Shown: positions 1 through 9,080, counted from the stretch's first letter. The stretch is 56,892 nt of DNA from CAYVAP01 sp964343195 (GCA_964343195.1 CAYFIR010000029.1:1-56892), one strand, 5' to 3'. Made by a program: numbers and translations. Notes: generated by a model from the letters alone, not told the origin.

Positions 1-73
1 ATGCGGGCAAGAGATCAAGTCAAAAGCGGAACTAATTTTTTGAGCGTTCCTTAACTCCATAATCTTTTCAACC

Positions 74-1141
74 ATGCGATTTACTTCATTACTCGCTTTT
101 TGCGTGCTGGGCATGCTATGCCTGCCCCTCAGCGCACAGTTTAGAATCAACAGCAACAACCTGATCCAAATCGGATATGACGACTACTACGCCCTCTCTT
201 TCGGTGAATACACGGGCAACCCTAGCCTGCCCAATAATGGTTTACTGGGCCTGGAATACTGGGACGGGGGAATGAACTTTTATATTCCATGGCCTACCTG
301 GAATTATGGAAACTACAAACTCTTCATCGCCAACTGGGGTGATGTGGGGATCGGGCACAAGCCTACAGCTGGTTACACGTTCGACGTACTGGGTACCATT
401 AGAGCTACTGGAAATATATACCGGAATGGATCAATTTTAGTAGGCTCTGACCAAAGATTAAAGACTGATATTCGCCCTCTTGAGGGAAGTCTAGGTTTAC
501 TGGCACAGCTTAATAGTGTCTCATATCGGTATCTTCCACGTGATTATAGCCAAAGTATGGAACCGGGTGAGGATGCGGTTATAACGGATGATAAACAACG
601 TACCATGGAGGGGGATCAAGCAAGAGAGTCGGTGGTAGAAGATCCTCATTCGTACAAAGGCTTCATCGCCCAGGAAGTAGCAGAAGTATTCCCAGAACTG
701 GTTCGTACCGATCCTGAAGGTTTCCTGGCACTGGACTACAACTCCTTCATCGCCCTGCTGGTCGATGGGATGCAGGAACAGCAGACCCAGATAGAAGACC
801 TCACAGCCCGATTGGAGGCCCTGGAAACCCAGGTGAGCCAAGCTCCCGCCTTGGCTATGGAATCCAGCAACAACCCTGAGTTGGGGGCTCTCTCCCAAAA
901 CAACCCGAACCCCTTCACCGAATCGACAGAGATTGGCTATAAGTTAATCCCCAATGCCCGGTCCGCTCAGTTGATGATCTTTGACTTCCAGGGCCAGCCT
1001 GTCAAGACCTTTGACCTGGAGCTACGCACCGAGGGGAGCTTCACCCTGGAAGGCAGCGAACTACGTCCTGGGCTGTACTTCTACGTCTTGATCGTGGACG
1101 GCGCTGAGGCAGATCTTAAGCGGATGATATTGACGGAGTAG
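74..1141 (+). CDS. Secreted protein with S74 (endosialidase chaperone) domain and T9SS sorting tail
   Basis: A 355-residue exported protein. Residues 1-21 are a signal peptide (hydrophobic core, ending LSAQ). Around residues 125-250 lies an S74 intramolecular-chaperone domain: SDQRLKTDI at 125-133 and YKGFIAQEVAEVFPEL near 194-209 are the family signatures. A short coiled coil follows at 233-255, as in tail-spike chaperones. Residues 270-355 form a type A T9SS C-terminal sorting domain (NNPNPF start, GLYFY near the end). In phage tail spikes S74 domains trimerise the protein and then self-cleave. In Bacteroidota the same domain occurs on surface proteins secreted through the T9SS, which is the inferred fate here. 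The N-terminal part (30-120) resembles nothing I recognise. The gene is convergent with rmuC, with repeat R1 copy 1 between them. Confidence 0.85.
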   Translation: MRFTSLLAFCVLGMLCLPLSAQFRINSNNLIQIGYDDYYALSFGEYTGNPSLPNNGLLGLEYWDGGMNFYIPWPTWNYGNYKLFIANWGDVGIGHKPTAGYTFDVLGTIRATGNIYRNGSILVGSDQRLKTDIRPLEGSLGLLAQLNSVSYRYLPRDYSQSMEPGEDAVITDDKQRTMEGDQARESVVEDPHSYKGFIAQEVAEVFPELVRTDPEGFLALDYNSFIALLVDGMQEQQTQIEDLTARLEALETQVSQAPALAMESSNNPELGALSQNNPNPFTESTEIGYKLIPNARSAQLMIFDFQGQPVKTFDLELRTEGSFTLEGSELRPGLYFYVLIVDGAEADLKRMILTE

Positions 1142-1161
1142 CGGTTGGTTCAGATTCCTAC

Positions 1162-1275
1162 ACACGCTGTTGGGGCTTTCACTACCCCGTTTGATCTTGC
1201 CCCGAAAGCATTATGCTGGTAGCTAAAACGCAAACCAGGCAAGAAAAATCACTCCAGTAAAAGCCTGGCCTGCGT
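1162..1275. repeat. Dispersed two-hairpin repeat R1, copy 1 (terminator-like)
   Basis: First of three copies of a ~115-bp element (others at 16677-16792 and 44465-44580). The second hairpin is clear: ACGCAAACCAGGC at 1228-1240 pairs with GCCTGGCCTGCGT at 1263-1275 across an A-rich loop. The first hairpin (1163-1205) is degenerate in this copy. It sits between two convergent gene ends, so a bidirectional transcription-end or mRNA-stabilising role is inferred. The remaining bases up to 1383 contain only short imperfect hairpins. Confidence 0.7.
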
Positions 1276-1383
1276 GTCCTCCCGGTTCCGCGGGGTCTCC
1301 GTATCTAGTGGCACCTAAGTCTTTCGGACTCCGATCCGACCGCGTTGCACCAGCCGCATTTTCACTCATGAGTTCAGAAACCC

Positions 1384-2697
1384 TCAAAGCAGCTTCTTCC
1401 GGTGGTCAATGCCCAACTCTCGCAGTTTCTCGGCCCGGCTGCTGAGGCTCCCGTGTCCATGGTGGAGCTTGTTGAGGGATTCGTTGTACTGCTTTTGAGC
1501 GCGCTCCAGGCTGGTGCCGACCTTTTTCAATTCCTCCACGAAGCCAACGAACTTGTCATAGAGCGCTCCTCCCTGCCGGGCAATTTCTTCAGCGTTGCGG
1601 TTTTGTTGCTCCAGGCGCCAGAGGGAGGCCACGGTTTTGAGCGTCGCCAGTAAGGTCGTGGGGCTCACCAGGACGATGCGCCTTTGCCAGGCAAACTGAA
1701 ACAGCTCGGGATCGCTTTGCAAAGCGAGGCTAAACGCAGGCTCTACTGCCATGAAAAGCAGTACAAAATCGGGGCTTTGCAGTCCCTTGAGTTGGCTGTA
1801 GTGCTTGTCGCTGAGCTGTTTGATGTGGGTGGTCACCGAAACCAGATGCTGCTTGAGGGCAGCGTGGCGTTCGTCGTCGGTGGTGGAGGAAACAAAGCGG
1901 TCATAGGCCGTAAGAGAAACCTTGCTGTCCACGATCAGGTGCTTCTCTTCCGGCAATTTGATGATGACATCGGGTTGCAGGCGCTGCCCGTCCACGGATC
2001 GCAAATCGAGATCCTTGCCCTGCACCACGAATTCTTCCCCTTCGCGCAGCCCACTGCTTTCCAGCACACGGGTGAGCACCAATTCCCCCCAGTTTCCCTG
2101 GGTTTTGCTGTCGCCCTTGAGGGCTTTGGTGAGGTTCTGGGCGTCCTCGCTCATCTGGTTGTGGAGCTGTGCCAATCGCTCGATCTCCCGTTGCAGGCTA
2201 AACCGCTCCCGGGCTTCGCTTTGATAAGTGTCCTGCACCCGTTTTTCGAAGGCCAATAGTTTTTCCTGCAAAGGCTGAAGCAGGTGGTTGAGCTGTCGCT
2301 GTTGATCATCGCCGAGTTTGCGGGCATTTTCTTCCATCACCCGCCCGGCGAGATTTTCAAATTCGGCTTTGAATCGCTCCTGCAGCCGCTCCAGGTCGGC
2401 TTCTCGCTGCGAAAGTGCCTGATTGAGCTGGGCGTAGGACTCCTGCATCCGCGAAAGGTCGCGGGTCAGGTCCAGGACCTGCTCCTGATGCTCGATTTGC
2501 CGCACCCGATAGTCCTGCAGCTGCTTTTCAGAGGCCGTTAGCTGCCCCTGAAGGGCGGTGTGCTCGCCTTCCAGGCGGGCGATCTGTTGCTGGTCTTTCC
2601 GGCGCTTTTGCTCCAAAAACAGCCAGGCCACCAGCCCCCCCAGCAGGAGCCCCAATCCTAATCCGATGAGCAAGGCAATTGGTTCGAGTGTACCCAT
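1384..2697 (-). CDS. rmuC: DNA recombination protein RmuC
   Basis: 437-residue RmuC. The N-terminus has one membrane helix (about residues 4-24, rich in Leu/Gly), then a long coiled coil (about 28-190) and the C-terminal RmuC nuclease-like domain (about 195-400). The family signature PDVIIKLPEEKHLIVDSKVSL region lies near residues 245-265; its Asp, Glu and Asp-Ser-Lys residues match a PD-(D/E)xK-type core. RmuC limits recombination at inverted repeats in E. coli; its biochemical activity is not established. The reading frame extends upstream to 2790, but the membrane helix immediately follows the Met at 2697 and the upstream residues look non-coding, so 2697 was chosen. It runs in the same direction as aspS, 118 bp downstream of it. 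Confidence 0.93.
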   Translation of the reverse strand: MGTLEPIALLIGLGLGLLLGGLVAWLFLEQKRRKDQQQIARLEGEHTALQGQLTASEKQLQDYRVRQIEHQEQVLDLTRDLSRMQESYAQLNQALSQREADLERLQERFKAEFENLAGRVMEENARKLGDDQQRQLNHLLQPLQEKLLAFEKRVQDTYQSEARERFSLQREIERLAQLHNQMSEDAQNLTKALKGDSKTQGNWGELVLTRVLESSGLREGEEFVVQGKDLDLRSVDGQRLQPDVIIKLPEEKHLIVDSKVSLTAYDRFVSSTTDDERHAALKQHLVSVTTHIKQLSDKHYSQLKGLQSPDFVLLFMAVEPAFSLALQSDPELFQFAWQRRIVLVSPTTLLATLKTVASLWRLEQQNRNAEEIARQGGALYDKFVGFVEELKKVGTSLERAQKQYNESLNKLHHGHGSLSSRAEKLRELGIDHRKKLL

Positions 2698-2814
2698 TTG
2701 ACACTTTTGGTTAGCAGAAGTATCCGTCAAGATAATAAAATTAGCCAAAAGCAAAACAGCCGAACACTCCCGAAGGAAGCGCTCGACCACTTGGATTGGA
2801 ATATTGTGACTCTT

Positions 2815-4584
2815 TTAACTTTTCAGCTTCAACCCCAGCTCGTCCAGCGAATCGCCGGGCACTCCTGCGGGGGCGTCCATCATCAGGTCGCGGCCACCCG
2901 CGGTTTTGGGGAAAGCGATCACATCGCGGATGCTCTTCTCTCCCGCCAGCAGCATGGCGAAGCGGTCCAGTCCAAAGGCACAGCCGCCGTGGGGAGGAGC
3001 GCCATATTCAAAGGCCTTGAGCATGAAGCCAAACTTGGCTTCTTTTTCTTCTTCGCTCAACCCGAGGATGTCAAAAATCTTACCCTGGACATCCTGACGG
3101 TGTACCCTGATAGAACCGGACACAATCTCGTTGCCGTTCATCACCATGTCGTAGCTCTGGGCCACCACGCGGTGGGGCTCGCTCTCCAGGTACTGGAGGT
3201 CCTGTTCACGCGGCATACAGAAGGGGTGGTGGGCGAAGGTCAGCTTGCCGGTCTCTTCGTCTTCTTCGAAGAGTGGGAAATCCACTACCCAGAAAACGGA
3301 CCACTTGTTCTCGTCGATCCAGCCTTCCTGCCTGGCCATATGGAGGCGAAGTTGTCCCAGCACCTTGCGGGTCTTGCCGTGCAGCTGATCTGCGACGATC
3401 AGCAACAGGTCGCCCTTTTCAGCCCCGACGGCCTCGGCCACCTGCCACAGTTGTTCAGGCGTGTAGAATTTATCGATGGAAGACTTGACAGAGCCATCCT
3501 CGTTGTACTTGATGTACACCAGCCCATTGGCACCCAGATGAGGCTCCTTGACGAAGGCTGTCAGCGCATCCACCTGCTTGCGGCTGTATCCTGCGCAGCC
3601 TTTGGCCACGATACCGGCGATGAGGCCGTTGTTTTCGATCAGGCTGTTGAAGACCTTGAACTCGGTGCCGCCCATGTGCTCGTTGAGGTCCACGATAGGG
3701 CAGTCAAAGCGTAGGTCGGGCTTGTCGGTGCCGTACTTGCGCATCGCCTCGGCGTAAGGCATGTGCAGGAAGTCGGGCAGGTCCACGTCCAGCACCTCTT
3801 TGAAGATGTGCTTGGTCATCCCCTCGAACATGTCGAGCACGTCCTTTTGCTCCACGAAGCTCATTTCGCAGTCGATCTGCGTAAACTCCGGCTGACGGTC
3901 TCCCCGGAAGTCCTCGTCGCGGAAGCACTTGACGATCTGATAGTAGCGGTCCATACCCGCCACCATGAGCAACTGCTTCATGATCTGTGGCGACTGCGGC
4001 AAGGCGTAGAAGGTGCCGTGGTGCAGGCGTGATGGCACCAGGAAGTCGCGTGCGCCTTCCGGCGTGGACTTGATCAGGAAGGGGGTTTCGATGTCTGCAA
4101 AGCCATGTCCGGCCAGGTAGTCGCGGGTTGCTTTGATGATCTCTGAGCGGATGAGCAGGTTGCGGGTCATCTGCGGACGGCGGATGTCCAGGTAGCGGTA
4201 CTCCATGCGGAGGTCTTCCAGGCCATCGGTTTCATCCTCGATTTTGAAAGGCGGCAGGGCTGAGGTGCTAAGGATTTCCAGTTCGCTAGGAACCAACTCC
4301 ACTTCTCCGGTAGGGAGGTTGGGGTTCTTGCTTTCGCGCTCGGCGACGGTACCGGTTACCTTGACACAAAACTCCCGGCCCAGCTTGCGGGCCTCGTCGT
4401 ACAGCGCTTTCTGCTCATCGCTCTTGATGGAAATCTGGGTGATGCCGTGGCGGTCACGCAGGTCGATGAACAGGATATAGCCCAGATCCCGGCTGCGCTG
4501 TACCCAGCCACAAAGTGAGACATTTTGGCCCTTATCGTCCAGGCGAAGGGCTCCACAAGTATGAGTGCGAAAAGCAGTTTGCAT
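2815..4584 (-). CDS. aspS: Aspartate--tRNA ligase
   Basis: 589-residue class II aspartyl-tRNA synthetase of the bacterial type, which charges tRNA-Asp in the cytosol. The N-terminal OB-fold anticodon-binding domain occupies about residues 1-105. Motif 2 is visible as FRDEDFRGDRQPEFTQ-DCE around 215-238, and motif 3 as GAPPHGGCAFGLDRF near the C-terminus. The GAD insertion domain typical of bacterial AspRS lies about 290-420. Length matches the family. Translation could start further upstream at 4653, but the residues before the Met at 4584 come from a low-complexity stretch (repeated ATTCGTGATTCG units at about 4597-4625) that does not resemble any AspRS, so MQTAFRTHTCG is taken as the N-terminus. 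Likely a separate transcription unit from rmuC. Confidence 0.97.
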   Translation of the reverse strand: MQTAFRTHTCGALRLDDKGQNVSLCGWVQRSRDLGYILFIDLRDRHGITQISIKSDEQKALYDEARKLGREFCVKVTGTVAERESKNPNLPTGEVELVPSELEILSTSALPPFKIEDETDGLEDLRMEYRYLDIRRPQMTRNLLIRSEIIKATRDYLAGHGFADIETPFLIKSTPEGARDFLVPSRLHHGTFYALPQSPQIMKQLLMVAGMDRYYQIVKCFRDEDFRGDRQPEFTQIDCEMSFVEQKDVLDMFEGMTKHIFKEVLDVDLPDFLHMPYAEAMRKYGTDKPDLRFDCPIVDLNEHMGGTEFKVFNSLIENNGLIAGIVAKGCAGYSRKQVDALTAFVKEPHLGANGLVYIKYNEDGSVKSSIDKFYTPEQLWQVAEAVGAEKGDLLLIVADQLHGKTRKVLGQLRLHMARQEGWIDENKWSVFWVVDFPLFEEDEETGKLTFAHHPFCMPREQDLQYLESEPHRVVAQSYDMVMNGNEIVSGSIRVHRQDVQGKIFDILGLSEEEKEAKFGFMLKAFEYGAPPHGGCAFGLDRFAMLLAGEKSIRDVIAFPKTAGGRDLMMDAPAGVPGDSLDELGLKLKS

Positions 4585-4887
4585 CGGAGGGAAATTCGTG
4601 ATTCGTGATTCGAAATTCGTAAGCCAGGATTGGGCTTTGATAAAGCTTGCCAAAGTTGGGGAAAGTCAGGGGAAAAAGGAAAGGAAGTGGGGTATTTTCC
4701 GGAATTCTGGTCAAGTGAGTAACTGAGAGCTTCTACAATTTGTCGTCAACAAGTAGGGGGAGAAGTATGAGCCACTTGATAGCCTTCAAAGAAAAGGTGG
4801 ATTTGGCTGAGAATAGCAGAAGGCCGGGGAGAAGTGTTCCAATGTGGTTAGCCGATTTTTTCATTATTGCCGAGAAATGCTCCCTTT
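4585..4887. other. Intergenic stretch between the AraC-type regulator and aspS
   Basis: No gene is supported. The aspS-proximal part (about 4597-4625) consists of imperfect tandem copies of ATTCGTGATTCG. A related short run occurs after pgi (about 44437-44460). The AraC gene ends at 4888 and reads away from aspS on the same strand, so the aspS promoter must lie here. A weak minus-strand match to the Bacteroidota -7 element (CAACTTTG) lies near 4650, but without a convincing -33 partner. Confidence 0.5.
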
Positions 4888-6963
4888 TTACATCACTCCT
4901 TCTGCTTCCAGTACCTTTCTCATCTGTCGGTTTTGTTCCCAGAAGATATCCTTAATCCGCTGTATGGTCGGCGCATAGGCCGGATCATCGGTCAGGGACT
5001 GGATTATGGGGTCCTGGTCGATGAACATCACGAACCAGAACTGATAACCATCCTGCTCAGCGAAGGTCTTGAGGTAAGCCATCGCGCGGTCCTGCTCACC
5101 CTTGTAGGCGTGATACACCGCAAATCCCAAATCGCGGTAAAGCGACTGATCCTGTTGGAGGTAGGCGTAGTAACGCTCGCTGTAATAAGCGGCTTCCTCG
5201 AGGCGCCCCAGCAGTTGAAGGACATGGGCGATCTTGATGTCTTCTCCCTGATAAATGTCCAGTCCGGCGGCCTCTTTAAGTTCCAAAAAGCGGCGGTAGT
5301 ATTGCCAGGCCACTTCATTTTCTCCCCGGTAATAGGCGACCTTGGCCACCTCCTGCATAACGGCCAAAAAGGTCGTATCCCTGGCTAGCAGGGCCTGCAA
5401 GCGCTCATAGGCTATATCCAGGTCATTTTCCTGCCCCAGTTGCACGTAGATCGACAGCAGTTCTGCGAAGAGGTTGCTGGGCTGGTAACGCAGAGATTTC
5501 TCCAGATAGGTTTCAGACTCTGCCAAAAATCCCGTTTGGGCCAGGGCATTGCCCAGGTGGAGGTAAGCCATGCTGATGGTGCCGGAATCCTGCCCCGCCA
5601 CCGCGTAGCGAATGCCCTGAGTGGCATGGCGCAGGTACTGCTCGGTGTCAGGCTGATACATGTTGTAAATCGTGGACAGCAAATTGTGGACCCAGCCCGA
5701 ACCAGGGCTTCGGGCCAGTACTTTGTTGAAGAACTCAATGGCGAGTTCATACTGCCCTGCCTGCATGTAGTAGAGCGCCTTGCCGATGAGGCTTTCGTTG
5801 AGGCTGGGGTCGAGCAAAAGCGCCTTGTCAGCGTAGGTGTTGATTTCTTCAAGGTGGCTTTGTTCCATCTGAAACAAATCCAGGAAGTAGTAGGAAATGG
5901 CCATGTAGGCGTATGGCTGCGCAAACTGGTCATCTTCCGCGATCGCCTGTTGGAACAGCGCAATGCCCGCCTCAAGCCCATCGCGGGTTTCCATTCGGAT
6001 CTGCTCCAGCCCACGGAGGTAATGGTCATAGGCAGCCAGGTTGTCGGTAGGCGGTAGCATGATGCGCTTTTGCTCTTCTGGGCTGATGAAAACCTCGATT
6101 TCCTGAGCAATCGACGTGGACACCTCGGTCTGTAGCTGGAAAATGTCGGTGGTTTCGCGCTGGTAGCGGCGCGACCAGACGAGCGTATCGGCCTGGGCGT
6201 CAATCAGGCGCAGGGTCAGCAGGATCTCATCGCCGATTTTCTGGCCACTTCCTTCGACGAAATACCGCACGCCCAATTCTTCCGCCAGCTCCGGAATGGT
6301 GCGCGAAACACCTCGGTAGCGCTCGACGGTGGTGCGGCTGGTAACCTGAAGGCTTTCGATCTGGTGCAGGTTGTCGATGATGGCAACCATCAGGCCATTG
6401 ATCAGATAGACATTGCTGCTGTCCTGACTGTCGTTTTGGAAGGGCAGTACCGCGATGGTTTTGGGCGAAGTCGCAGATTGGCTTGTCGAAGGCCACCAAA
6501 AGATCAGGCCGATTACCACGGCCAGCATAAGTCCCCCAACAGGGGCGATCACCCGCCAGTTTAGCCAGGCTTTAGGCGTTGCGGTAGATTCGATTTGGGG
6601 CTGCGAAGGCGGAGCTTCGGCGGCTGGCTGTTTGCCTTCTTCTCCCGGCGGGTAGCCATATTCTTCCCGAAAGCATTTGGCGAAATAGGAGCTGCTGCTA
6701 AAGCCGACCTTGAAGGCAACCTCCGAAATGGTCAGCGAAGCGTCCCGCAGCATTTCACGGGCATGACGCAGGCGTACCTGCCGGATGAAGAGCGCCACGG
6801 ACACCCCTGCGCTGCTCTTGACCCGTCGCAGCAGGGTCGAACGACTCATGTTCAGCTCATCGGCCAGTTCGGCCACACCGAAGGATTCCTCTTCCAGGTG
6901 GGCTTCAATGACCGCAGTAACACGGCTCAAAAACGGGTCGTTGGGGGTGTTTGGGTCGGGCAT
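4888..6963 (-). CDS. Membrane-anchored AraC-type regulator with TolB-like and TPR sensor region
   Basis: 691-residue regulator (numbering from the Met at 6963; an in-frame ATG at 7008 would add 15 residues). Residues about 25-107 form an AraC/XylS double helix-turn-helix (TISEVAFKVGFSSSSYFAKCFREEYGYPP). A single membrane helix follows at about 136-157. After it comes a TolB-like/FlgO-like domain (starts TIAVLPF near 169; MVAIIDNLHQIESLQV) and then several tetratricopeptide repeats to the C-terminus. The topology implies a cytoplasmic DNA-binding domain and a periplasmic protein-binding or solute-sensing part, analogous to CadC/ToxR, though this is inference. It is divergent from the ankyrin lipoprotein at 7235; four direct repeats at 7033-7109 between the two genes are plausible binding sites. 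The signal sensed is unknown. Confidence 0.85.
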   Translation of the reverse strand: MPDPNTPNDPFLSRVTAVIEAHLEEESFGVAELADELNMSRSTLLRRVKSSAGVSVALFIRQVRLRHAREMLRDASLTISEVAFKVGFSSSSYFAKCFREEYGYPPGEEGKQPAAEAPPSQPQIESTATPKAWLNWRVIAPVGGLMLAVVIGLIFWWPSTSQSATSPKTIAVLPFQNDSQDSSNVYLINGLMVAIIDNLHQIESLQVTSRTTVERYRGVSRTIPELAEELGVRYFVEGSGQKIGDEILLTLRLIDAQADTLVWSRRYQRETTDIFQLQTEVSTSIAQEIEVFISPEEQKRIMLPPTDNLAAYDHYLRGLEQIRMETRDGLEAGIALFQQAIAEDDQFAQPYAYMAISYYFLDLFQMEQSHLEEINTYADKALLLDPSLNESLIGKALYYMQAGQYELAIEFFNKVLARSPGSGWVHNLLSTIYNMYQPDTEQYLRHATQGIRYAVAGQDSGTISMAYLHLGNALAQTGFLAESETYLEKSLRYQPSNLFAELLSIYVQLGQENDLDIAYERLQALLARDTTFLAVMQEVAKVAYYRGENEVAWQYYRRFLELKEAAGLDIYQGEDIKIAHVLQLLGRLEEAAYYSERYYAYLQQDQSLYRDLGFAVYHAYKGEQDRAMAYLKTFAEQDGYQFWFVMFIDQDPIIQSLTDDPAYAPTIQRIKDIFWEQNRQMRKVLEAEGVM

Positions 6964-7032
6964 AGGCTCGGCGAATAATTCGCAAGGACAATATGCGATT
7001 ATCCGCATTGGGGGGCAAGTGATTACAGCATC

Positions 7033-7109
7033 CGCGGCATGATTGCCACCGCTGCGTCATGGTTGCTAGCCATGCGTCATAGCTGCTAACACTTGCCGCA
7101 TGGCTGTTT
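7033..7109. promoter_or_regulatory. Four direct repeats with 20/20/21-bp spacing, candidate AraC-regulator operator
   Basis: Four imperfect 16-bp units start at 7033, 7053, 7073 and 7094. The best two are TGCGTCATGGTTGCTA (7053-7068) and TGCGTCATAGCTGCTA (7073-7088); the outer two read CGCGGCATGATTGCCA and TGCCGCATGGCTGTTT. The period of two helical turns places all units on one DNA face, as is usual for AraC-family sites. The array lies between the AraC-type gene and the divergent lipoprotein gene. The binding protein is inferred from position only. Confidence 0.6.
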
Positions 7110-7234
7110 CGCGTGCATCAGGGCCGTTTTTGACCTTTGTATCATGTTAGTTGGGAGTTCGGAGTTTGGTGTTCACCATTCGCCAATTCCTCCCAACTAC
7201 CTACATCGAACTTAGAACTAATAACCAACATCCA

Positions 7235-7822
7235 ATGAATTCTTCAGGAAACTTCTTCTCCGTATTAGGCGTCATGCTGGCTTTGCTGACCCTCGTTACT
7301 TTCAGCGCCTGTAGCTCTACCGATTCTCCCGAAACCGAACAGGAAAGCGAAGCTCCCAAGCCACCGAAGCGCAGCATTCATGAGGCAGCGTTCATGGGGG
7401 ATCTACAATTAATGCAGGCGCACATCGCGGCGGGTTCAGACCTCAACCAGCAGGATGAGTATGGATCGACGCCGCTGATCATCGCGACGACCTTTGGCAA
7501 GGCGGCTGCCGCCAAGCAATTGATCGACGCAGGTGCCGACCTGAATGCAACTGGAGCTGACGGCGGCACGGCCTTGCATGGTGCAGCCTTCTATTGCCGC
7601 ACTGAAATTGTTGAGGCTCTGCTGGCCAAAGGAGCTGACCCCAGCATTCGCAACCAGTTTGGATCTACCGCGCTGGAGTCCGTTGAGGCGCCGTTTGAAA
7701 ATGTCAAAGCGGTCTATGACCAGATCAGCAAAGACCTGGGTCCCCTCGGCTTCAAACTGGATTACGATTACCTCCAGGCTACTCGTCCGAAGGTCGCGGA
7801 GATGATCCGTCAGGCGGAGTAG
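7235..7822 (+). CDS. Ankyrin-repeat lipoprotein
   Basis: 195-residue predicted lipoprotein. A hydrophobic signal segment (about 6-24) ends at Cys26 in the context TFSAC, an acceptable though not ideal lipobox. Residues 45-150 hold three ankyrin repeats: EAAFMGDLQLMQAHIAAGSDLN, then GSTPLIIATTFGKAAAAKQLIDAGADLN, then GTALHGAAFYCRTEIVEALLAKGADP. Ankyrin repeats bind protein partners; no enzymatic domain is present. The start was placed at the ATG at 7235 because the signal peptide follows directly; a TTG at 7151 would add an uncharacteristic leader. It is divergent from the AraC-type regulator and precedes an acyltransferase and a serine hydrolase on the same strand, so it may be part of the regulator's target unit. 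Confidence 0.82.
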   Translation: MNSSGNFFSVLGVMLALLTLVTFSACSSTDSPETEQESEAPKPPKRSIHEAAFMGDLQLMQAHIAAGSDLNQQDEYGSTPLIIATTFGKAAAAKQLIDAGADLNATGADGGTALHGAAFYCRTEIVEALLAKGADPSIRNQFGSTALESVEAPFENVKAVYDQISKDLGPLGFKLDYDYLQATRPKVAEMIRQAE

Positions 7823-7956
7823 AAAAAGTAACCGCAAAGAGCGCAAAGGATTGTGCCAACGGGCGCCCCAACGGCAATAAACTACTTGGAAACCTTTTCA
7901 TCCTGAATATCCTCCTCCATACCCTCATACCTCTATACCTTCAACCCTCTCTCACC

Positions 7957-8997
7957 ATGCCCACAAGAAGATACGACATCGACTGGATACGGGTAATCGC
8001 CATCTGGCTGTTGCTTTTTTATCACGAGGCCATTGCCTTTCAGCCATACGGGGCGCTATTCCGGTTTATCCAACATGACTCTTCGCTGAATGCACTGGAG
8101 ATCCCCATGTCTCTGCTGAGCATCTGGCGGATTCCCCTGCTGTTTTTTGTGTCGGGGATGGGCGTGTGCTTCGCCATGCGCAAGCGTACCTGGGTGGAAC
8201 TTTGGAAAGAACGTGCCACGCGGATATTGATCCCTTTTGTCTTTGGGAGTCTGGCCATCGTGCCGCTGCACATCTGGCTTTGGCGGGATTATTACCATCA
8301 GGATCAGGTCTATGCGCCCGATACAGGGCACCTTTGGTTCCTGGGCAATATACTCATCTATGTGATGGTGCTGACGCCGCTGTTCCTGTACCTGAAGCGG
8401 CAGCAACACAAGGCCGTTGGCCGGGCCATCAGCAAGGTCATGGGGCATCCGCGGGGATTGGTCCTGCTGATCCTGCCCTTCGTGTTAGAGGCGGTTTTGC
8501 TCAAGCCCGGGATGTTCATGCTCTACGCCCAAACGGCGCATGGATTCTGGCTGGGGCTGCTGGCCTTTCTCATAGGTTACCTCATGGTCTATGCAGGAAA
8601 TTCCTTCTGGGAACTGGCCAAACGCTGGACCTGGGCCTTGCTGATTGCGGCAGCATCGCTTTTCCTGCTGCGTCTCTTTGCCTACGATCTGGAAGCTCCC
8701 AATGCCCTGCTCGCCATCGAATCCAATCTCTGGGTGTTCGCAGTGCTCGGACTGGGCTACCGTTACCTCAACCGGCCCCATCCTGCCCTGCGTTACCTGA
8801 GCCAGGCCGCCTACCCGGTGTATATCCTGCACATGGTCTATTTGTACCTGGCTTCCTATCTGCTGTTTCAGATTCAGATTCCGGCATGGGGGGCCTTCGG
8901 GCTGGTAGTGGTTTTGACCTTCGTGGGCTGTTACGCCACCTTTGAGGTCATTCGTCGGGTCAAGTGGCTGCGTCCTTTGTTTGGATTGAAGGTGTAG
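7957..8997 (+). CDS. Acyltransferase family 3 integral membrane protein
   Basis: 346 residues with about ten predicted membrane helices. The N-terminal signature RYDIDWIRVIAIWLLLFYHEAIAF (read as two pieces around residues 4-27, with the family's Arg and His) and the SxxRIPLLFFVSGMGVCF segment identify acyltransferase family 3 (OafA/OpgC/NolL group). These enzymes transfer acyl groups, usually acetyl or succinyl, to extracytoplasmic glycans or lipids; the substrate here cannot be read from sequence. The sequence upstream (7823-7956) contains short GCAAAGAGCGCAAAG and CCTCATACCTC motifs common in intergenic regions of this window. No Shine-Dalgarno is visible before the ATG. Confidence 0.86.
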   Translation: MPTRRYDIDWIRVIAIWLLLFYHEAIAFQPYGALFRFIQHDSSLNALEIPMSLLSIWRIPLLFFVSGMGVCFAMRKRTWVELWKERATRILIPFVFGSLAIVPLHIWLWRDYYHQDQVYAPDTGHLWFLGNILIYVMVLTPLFLYLKRQQHKAVGRAISKVMGHPRGLVLLILPFVLEAVLLKPGMFMLYAQTAHGFWLGLLAFLIGYLMVYAGNSFWELAKRWTWALLIAAASLFLLRLFAYDLEAPNALLAIESNLWVFAVLGLGYRYLNRPHPALRYLSQAAYPVYILHMVYLYLASYLLFQIQIPAWGAFGLVVVLTFVGCYATFEVIRRVKWLRPLFGLKV

Positions 8998-9009
8998 AAA
9001 TCTCCAAGG

Positions 9010-9080
9010 AATGCGACTGGGTCGCATTTGCTCGTGAGCTTCTGAGAAGCGAAACGTACTGTCCAAGCGTCTCCGACGCT
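9010..9080. repeat. Three consecutive mini-hairpins
   Basis: Three perfect small stems in a row: AATGCGAC/GTCGCATT (9010-9028, 3-nt loop), GCTTC/GAAGC (9038-9050) and AGCGTC-TCC-GACGCT (9066-9080). A TCC-looped relative, CGGTC-TCC-GACCG, occurs at 10247-10259. The location between the acyltransferase stop and the next start suggests a 3'-end or REP-like role. Confidence 0.5.

Noticed and set aside
1402..2541. Several open frames on the plus strand opposite rmuC
   Set aside because: They are antisense to a clear RmuC, lack domains and have compositions of a shadow frame.
2698..3714. A 338-residue plus-strand frame opposite aspS
   Set aside because: It runs antisense to a well-conserved synthetase; the sequence resembles no family and starts before a real gene end.
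7033..7109. CRISPR-like or minisatellite reading of the four direct repeats
   Set aside because: Units are imperfect, only four, and without spacers of separate content; a regulatory array fits better.
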